DNA from: Streptomyces sp. Go-475
Lineage (GTDB): Bacteria; Actinomycetota; Actinomycetes; Streptomycetales; Streptomycetaceae
Length of the DNA stretch: 64,000 nucleotides
Direction: 5' to 3'
Assembly: GCF_003330845.1 (NCBI RefSeq)
Contig: NZ_CP026121.1
Coordinates: 4,197,501-4,261,500, forward strand
In this document: one piece after another, positions 25,371 through 34,766 of the stretch
Position numbering within the stretch: position 1 is the stretch's first letter
Layout of the letters: each line of letters opens with the position of its first letter
Notes under the pieces: generated by a model
Database searches by the model: none
Seen by the model: the letters and a program-made list of their open reading frames with translations, nothing else
Told to the model about the DNA's origin: nothing
Program-made: the position numbers and the translations under genes

Positions 25371-26231
25371 ATGAACAGCGTTCCGCAGCACCTGCTGAGC
25401 GAGGACCGCCAGGAATACGAGCGGATCCTCGATGAGGCGCTGCGCTCCGCACCACACCGTCCGGAACTGGCCGCTGTCGGACAGCGGCTCAACCCCGAGC
25501 AACTGCGCACCATGGCACTCAACGCCACCGCGCTCATCACGGCGGCCGCGTCGACCGAATACCAGCACTACGTCAAGGTCCGCGAGGAACTGCGCCACCC
25601 GGCGCCCTCCGCCTCGCCGTCCGTCCGCGAGTCCGGCTCCTCCGAGCCGGGCACGGGCGCGACGGGGCTCGCCGCCACGATGGGCGAGGTCGCCGAGACC
25701 GCCGGGGCGGGCGCCGTCGCCGTCGTCGCCGTCCTCGCTCCTGTCCTGGCCGGCACCGCGGCGGCGATCTTCCTGCTCGTCGGCTACATCCTGCGGATGC
25801 TCGACCCCGGGCAGGCGTTCGCCCAGACCCTGCTCACCACGGGCTGGGTGTTCGGCGCCGTCACCGCGGTCGCGATCCTCGTCGCCGCGGTGGGACTCCT
25901 GCTCACCGCCCTGCGCAACAAGCCGACGGCCGAGAGCGGTCCGTACGGCGAACTGCAACAGGAGGTGGACCGGGCCAGGGAGGACTGGCGTGAGGCCCTG
26001 CTGGAGCGGGGCATCCTGCCCTTCCTGCGGGAGGCCCTCACCGGCCCGGATGCGGCCGCCGCGCTGCACCACCCGTCCCCGTCCACACCGGTCAGCCGCA
26101 TGCCGCACCTCGGCTACGACCGCCCGGGTTTCACCAGCCCGGACGACGGCAGCCGCGGCTCGCGGCCGAGCTTCACCAGCCCGGACTACACCAGCCCGGA
26201 CTTCGGAGGACCGGAACACCAGCCGGAGTAG
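25371..26231 (+). CDS. membrane protein of unknown function with FTSPD repeats
   Basis: A 286-residue protein I do not recognise. Residues 1-75 look helical and cytoplasmic; two hydrophobic segments lie at about 115-141 and 153-180, with LQQEVDRAREDWREALLERG after them as a likely coiled coil. The tail is disordered with three copies of a short FTSPD/YTSPD motif. ATG at 25371 is used rather than 25365 because GGGGG lies six bases upstream. It stands alone between the phosphatase and a terminator. The topology (paired spans, cytoplasmic ends) suggests a scaffold or sensor. Confidence 0.8.
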   Translation: MNSVPQHLLSEDRQEYERILDEALRSAPHRPELAAVGQRLNPEQLRTMALNATALITAAASTEYQHYVKVREELRHPAPSASPSVRESGSSEPGTGATGLAATMGEVAETAGAGAVAVVAVLAPVLAGTAAAIFLLVGYILRMLDPGQAFAQTLLTTGWVFGAVTAVAILVAAVGLLLTALRNKPTAESGPYGELQQEVDRAREDWREALLERGILPFLREALTGPDAAAALHHPSPSTPVSRMPHLGYDRPGFTSPDDGSRGSRPSFTSPDYTSPDFGGPEHQPE

Positions 26232-26258
26232 CCGTCGGCGCCCTTTCGCGGCGCCCGT

Positions 26259-26303
26259 CGGCTTGCGCTCCCCCGCGGGGAGCAGCACAGGGAGCGCAAG
26301 CCG
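26259..26303 (+). terminator. hairpin terminator, 14-bp stem
   Basis: CGGCTTGCGCTCCC pairs perfectly with GGGAGCGCAAGCCG around a 17-base loop, 27 bases after the stop at 26231. It probably ends the 25371 transcript and may also serve the converging gene. Confidence 0.75.
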
Positions 26304-26423
26304 GACACCCGGCCCGGCGGCACCGCATCCAACCTCCGGCACCGGCCCACCCTGCGGCACCGGACTCACCCTGTGACGCCGGCCCCACACTGCGGCGGCA
26401 CGGGATCCACGCGGTGGGTGGCT

Positions 26424-27527
26424 TCACAGGCGGCGGAGGATCTGTGCCTCGACCCGTTCGACCGTGCGACGGCTGAAGGCGTGCACCAGCGCGAGGTGGT
26501 ACAGCGCCGGTGCCGTCGGTGCCCACCGGTGGACGCGGTCGTCGCGCAGCAGGTACCTGACCACCGTCGCCGGCCGGAAGGGGACGAAGTCGATGGTCTG
26601 GTGCTCCCAGCGGTCGGCGACGCCCCTGCTCATCCGCGCCTGCAGATCCGTGCTCTTGAGCTCCCGCAACCTGGCGTAGAAGTGCGCACTCCAGCCCCTC
26701 CTCTCCACGTCCAGCACGAAGGCCAGCAGTTCGAGCGTGTACTCCTGGGCCTCCAGGGACAGTTCCTCCCGCATGCCGCGGCGGGCCACGGCGTGCAGGT
26801 CCGGTGCGTTCCTCCCCGATGAGTCGATGTGGCGTGACAAGCCTTCATTGACGGAGGAGTTCCAGACGCCCGGTGCCGTCCGGACCCGGTCGCTGCGCTG
26901 GGTCACCACGAGCATGTCGTCCGCGGTGACGACCGCGATGTTGACCCCCAGGCTGCACTGCAGGAACGCCGGAGCCTTGAGCGGCTCGTCCGGGTCCAGG
27001 TAGCGCGATCGGGGCGTCGTGCCGTCCGGGAGCCGGCGGTCCAGTTGCTGTGCGGCGAGGAAGGTGTAGTAGTCGGTCGGGCGCAGCCGCAGGTGGACTT
27101 CGGGGCGCTCCTCCAGGGCCGTACGGGAGATGTCGAGGGATTCGACCGCGTACCGGGGGCCGTTCCACAGGGGAGTGCGTCCCTCGGCTTGCAGGCGCTC
27201 GCTCTCCTCGGCGATCTCGTCCCGCCAGCCGGCCATGTCCGCGGGCAGCGTCACCTCCTCGTCGAGCACCTGCACATGGACGGTTTCAGGCGATATGGGC
27301 AACTCTCCGTCGCCCTCGACGATGAGGGCGGACGTCTGGAGCGGGCCGAGGGAGAACGCCCGCCAGGCGGGCGCCGACTCGTCCCGCCGGCCCATGCTGC
27401 GGATCGCGCTCGTCGAGCGTCTGCGCAGGCGGTACCACGCGTCCTGCAGCGGCTGCTGGAACAGCACGGCGCACAACATGCCGAGGACAGCGCCCACGAC
27501 GCCGTTGACCACATCGATCCCATCCAT
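26424..27527 (-). CDS. membrane-anchored protein with a Nudix-like domain, function unknown
   Basis: A 367-residue protein. The ATG at 27527 places a hydrophobic anchor at residues 3-23 (GIDVVNGVVGAVLGMLCAVLF), then a basic RLRRR stop-transfer. The middle carries VNIAVVTADDMLVVTQRSDR and, about 40 residues on, ARRGMREELSLEAQEY. These look like the start and the REELxLE core of a Nudix fold, but the glycine and spacing of the Nudix box are poor, so catalysis is doubtful. It might be a sensing domain for a nucleotide ligand. The gene is convergent with its left neighbour and lies downstream of thiC. I cannot name the family with confidence. Confidence 0.75.
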   Translation of the reverse strand: MDGIDVVNGVVGAVLGMLCAVLFQQPLQDAWYRLRRRSTSAIRSMGRRDESAPAWRAFSLGPLQTSALIVEGDGELPISPETVHVQVLDEEVTLPADMAGWRDEIAEESERLQAEGRTPLWNGPRYAVESLDISRTALEERPEVHLRLRPTDYYTFLAAQQLDRRLPDGTTPRSRYLDPDEPLKAPAFLQCSLGVNIAVVTADDMLVVTQRSDRVRTAPGVWNSSVNEGLSRHIDSSGRNAPDLHAVARRGMREELSLEAQEYTLELLAFVLDVERRGWSAHFYARLRELKSTDLQARMSRGVADRWEHQTIDFVPFRPATVVRYLLRDDRVHRWAPTAPALYHLALVHAFSRRTVERVEAQILRRL

Positions 27528-27600
27528 GGCAGAGACCTTAGGGATCTTGGGCCGGGCAGGGTGCGCCGTGCTGTTTCCGTTACGCGGCCGGCAGTCCGGA

Positions 27601-29397
<1,797 letters not shown>

Positions 29398-29458
29398 CTA
29401 CGCCGGCATTACCCGGTAACAGGTTCGGCGGTCGACGCAGCGGTATCCGTCCGGCGAT

Positions 29459-29472
29459 GTTTCGTGTGAAAC
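29459..29472. promoter_or_regulatory. parS-like palindrome (two mismatches) in riboswitch arm
   Basis: GTTTCGTGTGAAAC, differing from parS at two central bases. It is embedded in the direct repeat GGCGATGTTTC that also frames the next copy. Confidence 0.5.
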
Positions 29473-29491
29473 ATCACTCGACTCCGGCGAT

Positions 29492-29505
29492 GTTTCATGT
29501 GAAAC
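29492..29505. promoter_or_regulatory. parS-like palindrome (one mismatch) in riboswitch arm
   Basis: GTTTCATGTGAAAC, one mismatch from parS, extended on both sides to a 13-bp stem (CCGGCGATGTTTC with its complement). Confidence 0.6.
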
Positions 29506-29639
29506 ATCGCCGGGACGGAGGTCAGCGCCCTCTCAGCCCGGTGCTCCGAGCTCCCGCGTGTACAAAAGGTGCCTCCACGCTAGCGGCAATCTTGGCGCGG
29601 TGAACAGAGGGCCCCCCTCGTTCTTGCGATGATCGGTCG

Positions 29640-31448
29640 GTGACCACGACGCAGCGTCCCCCTTACCCACCGCCCGAGCCGCCCCGCGGATCCGGCGCCG
29701 GAAACGGCAACGGCCCGGGAGACGGCCATGATTTCTCCGCCGGAGCGGGGCATAACCCTGCCCGGGGGCAGGACCATGGCCAAGGGCAGGGGCAGGGGTA
29801 TGGACCCGGTGCGAACTTCGGGGCCGGGGCATCCAGGCCCGGTGGTGAGCACGGTCCCGGTTCTGCGGGTGAGCGTGGTCAGGGTTCCCCCGGAGGGCAT
29901 GGTGTCGGTTCTGCCGGCGGGCAGGGCCTCGCCCGCAGCGGTGGGTACGGGTCTGGCTACGGCGATGGCCGAGGTCCCGGCTCCGGCGGTGGACAGGGTG
30001 GCCCCTTTGGCGGGCAGGGTCCCGGCCCCTCCGGTGGGCACGGCCCCGCCCCCTCCGGTGGGCAGGGTCCCGGTTCCGGAGGCGGGCCCGGCGGCGGTGG
30101 CGGGCACGGTCACGGGCACGGTTCCGGGTCGGGGCCAGGCGGCGGGCACGGGCATTCGCACAGCCACAGCCACGGCCCGGCCACGCCCGTCTCCCTGCAT
30201 CTGCGCAAGGTCATCGCGGCGGTCCTGATCCCGTTCGCCGCGGCCGTGCTGGTCGGGCTCGTCGTGCTGTGGCCCGGCGGCGCCCCGCCGCACGAGCGCA
30301 CCGGCGTCGGCTTCGACCGGCAGACCCAGCAGGCCACGGTCACCAAGGTCGTCGAGGTGAGCTGCAAGGAGGCCGGCGCCTCGGGCGTCCCCCCGACCGG
30401 CGACACCTCCACCGCCGAGGGCTCCTCCGCGGTGCAGCAGGAGAACGGCACCTGCAAGCGGGCGACGATCCGGGTCGACAGCGGCGACGACAAGGGCCGC
30501 ACCTTCACCGAGATCGTCCAGCCGGACCAGTCCCGCCAGCTGCACGAGGGCCAGAAGGTCGTGGTCGCCTACGAGCCCTCCGCTCCGAGGGATCTGCAGT
30601 ACTCGGTCACCGACATCAACCGCCGGCTGCCCATGGGCCTGCTGGCCGGCATCTTCGCCCTCGCCGTCGTGGTCGTCGGGCGGCTGCGGGGCGTCATGGC
30701 CCTGGTCGCACTGGCGATCAGCTTCCTGGTGCTGAACTTCTTCATCCTGCCGGCGATCCTGCAGGGCTCGAATCCCCTGGTCGTGGCGGTGGTGGGCGCG
30801 AGCGCCATCATGCTCATCGCGCTGTATCTGTGCCATGGCCTGTCCGCGCGAACATCCGTGGCCGTGATCGGAACCCTCATCTCGCTGCTGCTGATCGGTG
30901 TCCTCGGCTCGGCGTTCATCGACTGGGCCGCGCTGACCGGCAACACCGACGACAACACCGGTCTGATCCACGGCCTCTACCCGACGATCGACATGAGCGG
31001 TCTGCTGCTCGCCGGCGTCATCATCGGTTCGCTCGGTGTGCTCGACGACGTGACGGTCACGCAGACGTCGGCGGTCTGGGAGCTGCACGAGGCCAACCCG
31101 TCGATGGGCTGGCGCGGGCTCTACCGGGCGGGCATCCGGATCGGCCGGGACCACATCGCCTCGGTCGTCAACACGCTGGTCCTCGCCTACGCGGGTGCCG
31201 CGCTGCCGCTGCTGCTGCTGTTCTCCATCGCGCAGAGCGGTGTGGGGACGGTCGCCAACAGCGAGTTGGTCGCGGAGGAGATCGTGCGGACTCTGGTCGG
31301 TTCCATCGGCCTGGTCGCCTCGGTGCCGGTCACCACGGCCCTGGCCGCGCTCGTCGTCTCGGCCGACCGCACGGGAGGGACACCTGCCGCGGAGGCCTCA
31401 GCGGTCCCGGCGCGCGGGGGCAAGGGAGGCCGGCGCCGCAAGCGCTGA
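29640..31448 (+). CDS. YibE/F family membrane protein with Gly/His-rich N-terminus
   Basis: A 602-residue protein starting with GTG at 29640. Residues 1-180 are low complexity: Pro, then Gly/Gln/Pro repeats, with a His-rich patch at 156-179 (alternating Gly-His and Ser-His). One span at about 191-210 is followed by a soluble domain of about 120 residues and then seven further spans with GLIHGLYPTIDMSGLLLAGVIIGSLGVLDDVTVTQ, the YibE/F signature. The family is found across bacteria without a firm role. The His patch could bind Zn, Ni or Cu. It is transcribed away from thiC. Confidence 0.88.
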   Translation: MTTTQRPPYPPPEPPRGSGAGNGNGPGDGHDFSAGAGHNPARGQDHGQGQGQGYGPGANFGAGASRPGGEHGPGSAGERGQGSPGGHGVGSAGGQGLARSGGYGSGYGDGRGPGSGGGQGGPFGGQGPGPSGGHGPAPSGGQGPGSGGGPGGGGGHGHGHGSGSGPGGGHGHSHSHSHGPATPVSLHLRKVIAAVLIPFAAAVLVGLVVLWPGGAPPHERTGVGFDRQTQQATVTKVVEVSCKEAGASGVPPTGDTSTAEGSSAVQQENGTCKRATIRVDSGDDKGRTFTEIVQPDQSRQLHEGQKVVVAYEPSAPRDLQYSVTDINRRLPMGLLAGIFALAVVVVGRLRGVMALVALAISFLVLNFFILPAILQGSNPLVVAVVGASAIMLIALYLCHGLSARTSVAVIGTLISLLLIGVLGSAFIDWAALTGNTDDNTGLIHGLYPTIDMSGLLLAGVIIGSLGVLDDVTVTQTSAVWELHEANPSMGWRGLYRAGIRIGRDHIASVVNTLVLAYAGAALPLLLLFSIAQSGVGTVANSELVAEEIVRTLVGSIGLVASVPVTTALAALVVSADRTGGTPAAEASAVPARGGKGGRRRKR

Positions 31449-31546
31449 CACACCGGCAGGTCCTCGCCCCGCCCCAGGGAGAAGCGTTCCTGCACAGCGG
31501 GCGGCGTCCGGTGAAGCGTTACTCCACCGTGCCGCCGGTTGATGTC

Positions 31547-31951
31547 TCACCCGGCGCCCTGTTCCGCCAGGATGCGGTCCAGGGCCTCGTCGAGGTGGGC
31601 GTCGAAGTCGGCGAGCGAGCCCTCCTGGCCGAGGGGCACCAGCTTGTCGGTGCGGTCCAGGAACGCGACGAGCGGTGCCGTCGAGGACCTGAACAACGCC
31701 TGGTCGCTGCCCACCTGAAGCCGGATCAACACCTCGCCCAGCGCGTCGGGTTCGACGGGCGTGACCCGCACATCACCCTCCCCGCACGGGCGGCCGACCC
31801 CGTCGATCAGCAACTCCCGCCCGAAAGCCCACGTCACCGGGGCATCACCGGGCAGGTGGAAGGTCAGCCGGACGGCATAGGGATCACTGGTCTCATAGCG
31901 CAGTTCCACCGGAATGCGGAAGGAGAGCTCCTCGGACACGAGAAAGCTCAT
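31547..31951 (-). CDS. ssgA: sporulation-specific cell division activator SsgA
   Basis: A 134-residue SsgA-like protein that drives septum formation during Streptomyces sporulation, recruiting SsgB and thence FtsZ. The whole chain matches the SsgA family (SFLVSEELSFRIPVELRYE, FHLPGDAPVTWAFGRELL, PLVAFLDRTDKLVPLGQE). The ATG at 31951 follows AGAGG by five bases. ATGs at 31981 and 31996 are also possible; the latter would put a TTA codon at position 4, which would make it depend on bldA. The family size (about 136 residues) favours 31951. It is followed upstream by ssgR, its usual activator. Confidence 0.95.
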   Translation of the reverse strand: MSFLVSEELSFRIPVELRYETSDPYAVRLTFHLPGDAPVTWAFGRELLIDGVGRPCGEGDVRVTPVEPDALGEVLIRLQVGSDQALFRSSTAPLVAFLDRTDKLVPLGQEGSLADFDAHLDEALDRILAEQGAG

Positions 31952-32080
31952 CATGACCTCTGCCTGTACGGACTCGCGCATCGCTAACCCCGTCATTCGC
32001 CGTGGACTGGCCGGGAACGAACCTCTGACACTTGGTGGAATCTTGCTGAACGTACACAGCAGATCACAAGGAGTGAGTTT

Positions 32081-32974
32081 TCACATACTGATAGAGAGCG
32101 CGAGCGACCCGAGCCGGCGCCCGATCTCGCTCTGCAACTGACGGGCCGCGGGCAGCAGCCGGTCCTCCTGGTGAGCAGGCAGGGAGATGGCCATCGTCGC
32201 GGCCGTGTTGCCGAGGGTGAGCGGAATCGCCGCGCAGACCGCACCCAGGGCGTACTCCTGACGTTCGGTCACCGGCTCCATCCGCCGCACCCGCTCCAGG
32301 CGCCGGAGCAGGCTGTGGTTGTCCCGCACCGTGTACGGAGTGAGGGGCTGCACCGGGTAGCGGTCGAGGTGGTCGCGGCGGGCCTCCTCGTCCAGCTGGG
32401 ACAGCAGGCACTGCCCGATGGCGTGCGCGTGCCCGGTCTCCCGGAAGTCGGCCCACTCCTCCACCGCCGGGTTGCCCGGGGTGTCGGAGACGCACATGAC
32501 CTCGATCTCGCCCTCGCGATAGGCCGCGTAGTACACCGGGACGCCGAGCAGGTCCCGCCAGTGCGCGAGTGCGTCGACGACCGTGCTGCGACGTTTCTGC
32601 CGTGCCCCGCTGCTGCTCAGCCGCTCGGCCGCGTCACCGAGGAAGAACAGCCCCTTGTCGCGGCGCAGATAGCCCTCGTGCACGAGCGTGCGCAGCAGGT
32701 GGTAGGTCGTGGGCAGCGCCAGGCCGGTCTCGCGGGCCAGTTGCTTGGCCGGGGCGCCGTATTCGTGCTCGGCGACGGTCTCCAGCAGGCGCATCGCGCG
32801 CTGGACGGATCCGATGAGGGTCGCCGGAGGCGGTGGCGTGACGGGAGACGGTGGCTCGGGGGGTGCCGCCGAGCGGGGTTGGGCGGGGACGGTGTGGAGG
32901 TGGACACGTGCGGTGTCAGCCGGAGCCAAGGGGCACTCCCGAAACGCGAGGGGGCAGCCCGTGCCGATGAACAC
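32081..32974 (-). CDS. ssgR: IclR family regulator SsgR, activator of ssgA
   Basis: An IclR-type protein, 297 residues as read. The winged helix-turn-helix lies at about 52-110 (SVQRAMRLLETVAEHEYGAPAKQLARETGLALPTTYHLLRTL in two parts) and the IclR effector domain fills the C-terminal half. The 50-residue Pro-rich start is doubtful: the GTG at 32974 lacks a ribosome site and a TTG nearer 32929 is an alternative. SsgR is known to switch on ssgA, 129 bases downstream on the same strand. Confidence 0.9.
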   Translation of the reverse strand: MFIGTGCPLAFRECPLAPADTARVHLHTVPAQPRSAAPPEPPSPVTPPPPATLIGSVQRAMRLLETVAEHEYGAPAKQLARETGLALPTTYHLLRTLVHEGYLRRDKGLFFLGDAAERLSSSGARQKRRSTVVDALAHWRDLLGVPVYYAAYREGEIEVMCVSDTPGNPAVEEWADFRETGHAHAIGQCLLSQLDEEARRDHLDRYPVQPLTPYTVRDNHSLLRRLERVRRMEPVTERQEYALGAVCAAIPLTLGNTAATMAISLPAHQEDRLLPAARQLQSEIGRRLGSLALSISM

Positions 32975-33136
32975 GGGTGGGGGTGTACGCCGCTCGCGGG
33001 GGATGTCCCCGCGTCGAGTTCCGGACTCTATTCGTCTGCCACCGCGCGCAGACCGCCCCGCGGGGAAACTTCCCCCGGCCGAGGGAACCGTTGATTCCGG
33101 GCGTTTCCCGCTACCCCCACCGGTTTCCCACCGGTC

Positions 33137-33349
33137 TCACCAGTCGCTGCGCGACGAGGAGCTGGAAGTGAACTTCCGTACGACGTAGATCAGTCCGCCG
33201 ACCAGCGCCACGAAGACCAGCACCTTGAAGAGCAGTCCGATGACGAAGCCCACCACGCTGGCTATCAGCCCGCCGAACACGACGATGGCGATGACCGGCA
33301 CCGCGACCCACTTCACCCACCACGGCAGTCCCGCGAAGATCTCTCGCAT
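33137..33349 (-). CDS. small membrane protein (DUF5326-like)
   Basis: A 70-residue protein with two adjoining hydrophobic segments (WVAVPVIAIVVFGGLIASVVGFVIGL in two parts and LVFVALVGGLIYVV), ending in a Ser-rich tail. The ATG at 33349 gives MREIFAGLPWWVKW. Longer frames upstream are random. It recurs beside ssgR in Streptomyces as I recall; its job is unknown. Confidence 0.8.
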   Translation of the reverse strand: MREIFAGLPWWVKWVAVPVIAIVVFGGLIASVVGFVIGLLFKVLVFVALVGGLIYVVRKFTSSSSSRSDW

Positions 33350-33512
33350 CGCCCTCGTCCTTACCTCTCCGCCCGTTCGAGTGCCGGGTCCTGTCGGTCG
33401 TTCGGATCTCTGGTGTCCTGCACTCGATGCTAGGTCCGGGAGGGGCCCTGCGGGGGCCTCGCACCCCTTGTCCTCCCCTGACCGATCCCCTAGGGAACCC
33501 GGAGGCGGCTCG

Positions 33513-33830
33513 TCAGCTCTCGGGCGGAGAGAAGACCACCAGCACCCTGAGGTCCTCGGTGATGTGGTGGAACTTGTGGGCGACGCCCGCCGGCACGTAC
33601 ACCACGCTGCCGCGCGCCACCTGGGTCGTCTCCAGGCCGACGGTGATCGCGGCACGGCCGCTCACAACGAAGTAGACCTCGTCCTGATTGTGCGGCTTCT
33701 GTGGATCCTGATCGCCAGCGTCGAGGGCGTACAGGCCGACCGACATGTTCTGTTCCCGGAGAAACTGCAGGTAGGCGCCCTCGTTGGCGGCGCGCTCCGC
33801 CTCCAGTTCGTCCAGCCGGAATGCCTTCAT
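33513..33830 (-). CDS. single-domain cupin protein
   Basis: A 105-residue cupin. Both cupin motifs are visible: KPHNQDEVYFVVSG (His, Gln/Glu, Tyr region) and VPAGVAHKFHHI. The metal-binding His and Glu are present, so a mononuclear metal enzyme or a small-molecule binding protein is likely. The ATG at 33830 is used; the frame runs on upstream without sense. It is divergent from the holin-type gene (60 bases apart). Confidence 0.88.
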   Translation of the reverse strand: MKAFRLDELEAERAANEGAYLQFLREQNMSVGLYALDAGDQDPQKPHNQDEVYFVVSGRAAITVGLETTQVARGSVVYVPAGVAHKFHHITEDLRVLVVFSPPES

Positions 33831-33890
33831 CGCCTTGTCCGCCCCTGCCTCTTGTGCCCATGTCCGATCAGGTCTGCCACGATCAGACAC

Positions 33891-34268
33891 ATGAAGAATT
33901 TCGTAGTCAAGACGATCGCCAACGCGGGTGCCCTGGCGGTCGCCGTGTGGCTGCTCGACAAGATCACCCTGACCGGTGACAGCACGGGCAAGAAGGTCGG
34001 CACCCTGATCGTGGTCGCGCTGCTCTTCGGCCTGGTGAACTTCCTGGTCAAGCCGGTCGTCAAGCTCCTCAGTCTGCCGCTGCTGATCCTGACGCTCGGC
34101 CTGTTCACCCTGGTCGTCAACGCTCTGATGCTGCTGCTCACCTCGTGGCTGGCCGACAAGCTCGACCTGAGCTTCCACGTGGAGGGCTTCTGGACGGCCG
34201 TCCTGGGCGGTCTGATCATCTCGGTCGTCTCCTGGGCGCTGCACGTCGTCCTGCCGGACGGGGACTGA
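33891..34268 (+). CDS. holin-like four-span membrane protein (YvlD/phage holin IV type)
   Basis: A 125-residue membrane protein with four spans, opening MKNFVVKTIANAGALAVAVWLLD and with NFLVKPVVKLLSLPLLILTLGLF, typical of the YvlD family often labelled phage holin family IV. It is a chromosomal family without any phage context here. It ends seven bases before ptpA, so the two are probably cotranscribed. Confidence 0.88.
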   Translation: MKNFVVKTIANAGALAVAVWLLDKITLTGDSTGKKVGTLIVVALLFGLVNFLVKPVVKLLSLPLLILTLGLFTLVVNALMLLLTSWLADKLDLSFHVEGFWTAVLGGLIISVVSWALHVVLPDGD

Positions 34269-34274
34269 GGACGC

Positions 34275-34766
34275 ATGACGTACCGCGTCTGCTTCGTCTG
34301 CACGGGCAACATCTGCCGCTCCCCGATGGCCGAGGTCGTCTTCCGCGCGCGGGTGGCGGAGGCCGGTCTCGACGGTCTGGTCGAGGTCGACAGCGCCGGC
34401 ACGGGCGGCTGGCACGAGGGCGACGGCGCCGACCCGCGGACGGTGGCCGTCCTGGAGGAGAACGGCTACGCCTGCGGCCATACGGCCCGGCAGTTCCAGC
34501 CGTCCTGGTTCGCCCGCCTCGACCTGGTCGTGGCCCTCGACTCCAGCCACCTCAGGGCGCTGCGGCGTCTCGCGCCCACGGAACAGGACGCGCAGAAGGT
34601 GCGGCTGTTGCGCTCCTACGACCCCGCCGCCGGGGACGACCTCGACGTACCGGACCCCTACTACGGGGGTGCGGACGGTTTCGAGGAGTGCCTTGAGATG
34701 GTGGAGGCGGCGAGCGCCGGTCTGCTCGCGGCGGTGCGCGAGGACGTGGAGGGACAGGCGGCATGA
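34275..34766 (+). CDS. ptpA: low-molecular-weight protein-tyrosine phosphatase
   Basis: A 163-residue LMW-PTP. The P-loop CTGNICRS (Cys9 nucleophile, Arg15) and the Asp general acid in DVPDPYYGG are intact. S. coelicolor PtpA is known to affect secondary metabolism, and this looks like its orthologue. The next gene overlaps its stop by four bases (ATGA). Cytoplasmic. Confidence 0.95.
   Translation: MTYRVCFVCTGNICRSPMAEVVFRARVAEAGLDGLVEVDSAGTGGWHEGDGADPRTVAVLEENGYACGHTARQFQPSWFARLDLVVALDSSHLRALRRLAPTEQDAQKVRLLRSYDPAAGDDLDVPDPYYGGADGFEECLEMVEAASAGLLAAVREDVEGQAA

Noticed and set aside
33891..34268. Phage remnant, from the holin-like label
   Set aside because: The family is chromosomal and no phage gene is near.
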